Shown here piece after piece: positions 13,145 to 14,656 of a stretch of 14,656 bases of DNA. The notes beneath the pieces were generated by a model. That model was not told the DNA's origin. It searched no databases and worked only from the letters and a program-made list of their open reading frames with translations. The position numbers and the translations under genes are program-made. This DNA comes from Anaerolineae bacterium. Lineage in GTDB: Bacteria > Chloroflexota > Anaerolineae > B4-G1. Positions within the stretch are counted from its first letter, which is position 1; each line of letters starts with the position of its first letter. The stretch spans positions 1 through 14,656 of the forward strand of contig JADHWW010000052.1 in assembly GCA_016783285.1 (NCBI GenBank). The letters run 5' to 3'.

Positions 13145-14617
13145 TCACGGCGCGTAGCGGAAGGGGTGCCGCGCCGCCGCCTTCTCGCTGATCAATTCCT
13201 TCACCGTCGGGCGGCCCTCCAGTGCCTTGCGGATGGCGTGGCGCGTGGCCTTGTAGTTGTTGAACTCGACCCGCTTGGCGATGGAGGCGGCCGGGTGCAC
13301 AAAGACGTTGGCGATGAGCACCACGTCGTCCAGGATTCCCTCGGGCAAGAAGCCATCCTCAATGCTCAACCGGATCCCTAAGTTGACTCCCTCGGCGGCG
13401 TGCTCGTAGAAGAGACGGCGCTGCTTGGCCGTGCGGATGGTTATGGTCGGCACCAGCAGCGTACGCGGCCGCTCGTTGATGATGCGCAGCCCTCGCTCCT
13501 CCCCCCATCCTTCCATTGAGCGGACGATGGCCCGCCCCACAGGGCCGTCCTTCAGGCCCAACAGCAGGTCCACGTGCGCCAATTCCTGGAACGGCGGGCC
13601 GGCGAACCCCTCGCCCACCTTTAGCGTAAAGCCAGAGATGGTGCGCGGCGTCTGCGGCGTGGCCGCGACCTGCGTCTCCACCTGCTTGTCGCCCAGATCG
13701 TAGAGCACATTGACCGGGGCGATCTTGCCCAGGGCTTCCAGTTGCAGGCGCAACTCGCCATAGTCCTCCCGCCCAAAGCCGCCGCCGGGCATCACGGGGT
13801 GGCGCGAGTCGCCGATGGGCAGCCCCATCATGCGCAGCCCCTCTTTGACCGCCTGGGTGGAACTGCAACGCACGACGATGCGCACAAGTTTCTGCACCTT
13901 TTGTTGCCACTCCTGCGCCGTCGCCAGATCACCCTCCAGCGTGGCGCGGTAGACCCGCTGCCACACGTCGGGGATGAGGTTGGCGCTGGCCAGGATGGCC
14001 CCGTCGGCGCCGGCCGCCAGCGCGGGTTGCACCACCTCGTCGTGGCCGACAAAGATGGACACCTTCCCCTTCACCTTCTCGAACATGGCCTCCATGAAGG
14101 GCAGGTCGCCGGAGGAATCCTTGATGCCGATGCTGTTGTCGAAATCGAGAGCCATGCCCTCGGCGGTCCACCACTTGAAGTGCGTGCCGGCGCACTGCGG
14201 GATGTTGTAGAGGATGATCGGCAGCCCCACTTTGTCAACTGCCCGGAAGTGGTCGTAGACCTCGTTAAAGGTGGGCTTGAGGAAATAGGGGGCGACGACC
14301 AGCGCGCCGGACACACCTGCATCCCGGCTCCACTTCGTCAGCGCTACCGTCTCGCGGGTGGAGGTGCAGCCGGTTCCGGCCACCACCGGCACGCGCCCGT
14401 TCACCTCGTCCAGGCAAACCTCGGTGGCCCGCTTGCGCTCCTCCAGCGTCATGTACGAGAACTCGCCGGTCGTGCCGCAGGGTACCACACCGTTCACGTG
14501 GGGCAGCACGAAGCGGATCAGTTCGCGGTAGGCCGCCTCGTCCAGTTTGTCGTCCGCTGTGAAGGGCGTCACCAGTGCGGGAAAAATCCCTTTGAACCAG
14601 TCAGTTTTGTATCCCAT
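13145..14617 (-). CDS. fusion: DapA-superfamily aldolase + formaldehyde-activating enzyme (Fae)
   Basis: This is a 490-residue two-domain protein in one uninterrupted frame. Residues 1 to about 300 are a class I pyruvate-type aldolase barrel: GTTGE (48-52), APYF (Tyr111), LYNIP (Tyr137) and Schiff-base Lys166 in IGIKDSSGD. The carboxylate-binding Arg of true dihydrodipicolinate synthase (after LYNVPS) is replaced (LYNIPQCAG, Cys142), so DHDPS activity is unlikely. Residues about 329-490 match Fae, which joins formaldehyde to tetrahydromethanopterin: GEGFAGPPFQELAHVDLLLG with the catalytic-type His348, GPVGRA, LLVPTITI, NVFVHP, NNYKATRHAIRKAL and the terminal HPF. The ATG has AGGAGG at ideal spacing, overlapping the stop of the upstream gene. 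By inference, the aldolase may release or use formaldehyde next to the Fae site. Confidence 0.9.
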   Translation of the reverse strand: MGYKTDWFKGIFPALVTPFTADDKLDEAAYRELIRFVLPHVNGVVPCGTTGEFSYMTLEERKRATEVCLDEVNGRVPVVAGTGCTSTRETVALTKWSRDAGVSGALVVAPYFLKPTFNEVYDHFRAVDKVGLPIILYNIPQCAGTHFKWWTAEGMALDFDNSIGIKDSSGDLPFMEAMFEKVKGKVSIFVGHDEVVQPALAAGADGAILASANLIPDVWQRVYRATLEGDLATAQEWQQKVQKLVRIVVRCSSTQAVKEGLRMMGLPIGDSRHPVMPGGGFGREDYGELRLQLEALGKIAPVNVLYDLGDKQVETQVAATPQTPRTISGFTLKVGEGFAGPPFQELAHVDLLLGLKDGPVGRAIVRSMEGWGEERGLRIINERPRTLLVPTITIRTAKQRRLFYEHAAEGVNLGIRLSIEDGFLPEGILDDVVLIANVFVHPAASIAKRVEFNNYKATRHAIRKALEGRPTVKELISEKAAARHPFRYAP

Positions 14618-14628
14618 GATGTTCCTCC

Positions 14629-14656
14629 TTATGCAAACGTCTGCGCCAGCGCCTGG
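14629..14656 (-). CDS. C-terminal end of upstream gene (cut by right edge)
   Basis: The minus strand reads QALAQTFA then TAA, in frame from the window edge. The TAA overlaps the AGGAGG ribosome site of the aldolase-Fae gene and lies 11 bases before its ATG, so the two genes are very likely one operon. Eight residues are too few to name it, but its identity would say most about the pathway. Confidence 0.6.

Noticed and set aside
13145..14617. Plain dihydrodipicolinate synthase (dapA)
   Set aside because: The protein is about 190 residues too long, carries a Fae domain, and lacks the carboxylate-binding Arg of DHDPS.

Overview
The window is a GC-rich bacterial chromosome segment in which every well-supported gene lies on the minus strand. 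The style suggests an uncultured Chloroflexota (Anaerolineae-like) bacterium: a LytR-CpsA-Psr protein with a Thr/Pro linker, lipoprotein glycosidases, GTG starts, and many small palindromic repeats, several of them inside reading frames. The lineage is inferred from this style and was not tested by any search.

In order of transcription (right to left), the right edge holds the last codons of an unknown gene. It is followed 11 bases later by a 490-residue protein that is the main find: a DapA-superfamily class I aldolase fused in one reading frame to a complete formaldehyde-activating enzyme (Fae) domain. Next is a gene-poor stretch of about 640 bases (12502-13144). It holds an octamer repeat, two plus-strand hairpin terminators with no obvious gene, a 143-bp inverted-repeat element with a 3-bp target duplication, and a possible transporter remnant. 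Then come an AAA-type ATPase with a nuclease-like C-terminus and a THEP1-type NTPase (probable operon); a HicB-like protein coupled to an LCP cell-wall ligase; a soluble receiver-histidine kinase; and a small Cys-rich protein. A membrane-anchored clan GH-A glycosidase follows, overlapping by 4 bases a GT39-like membrane glycosyltransferase. Last are dihydrolipoyl dehydrogenase and a PHP-type histidinol phosphatase, again with a 4-base ATGA overlap. At the left edge lies a small membrane-protein frame and the start of an unknown gene.

The second theme is small non-autonomous elements. A 141-bp element with a 10-bp direct repeat created the present stop codon of the histidine kinase. A 143-bp element splits a 28-bp sequence whose uninterrupted copy survives 12 kb away. 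A third inverted-repeat element of about 133 bp sits in the signal-peptide region of the glycosidase. In-frame repeats also lie inside lpdA and the GT39-like gene. Together these show active small-element traffic and tolerance of in-frame insertions.

No tRNA, rRNA, CRISPR array or transposase gene was seen.
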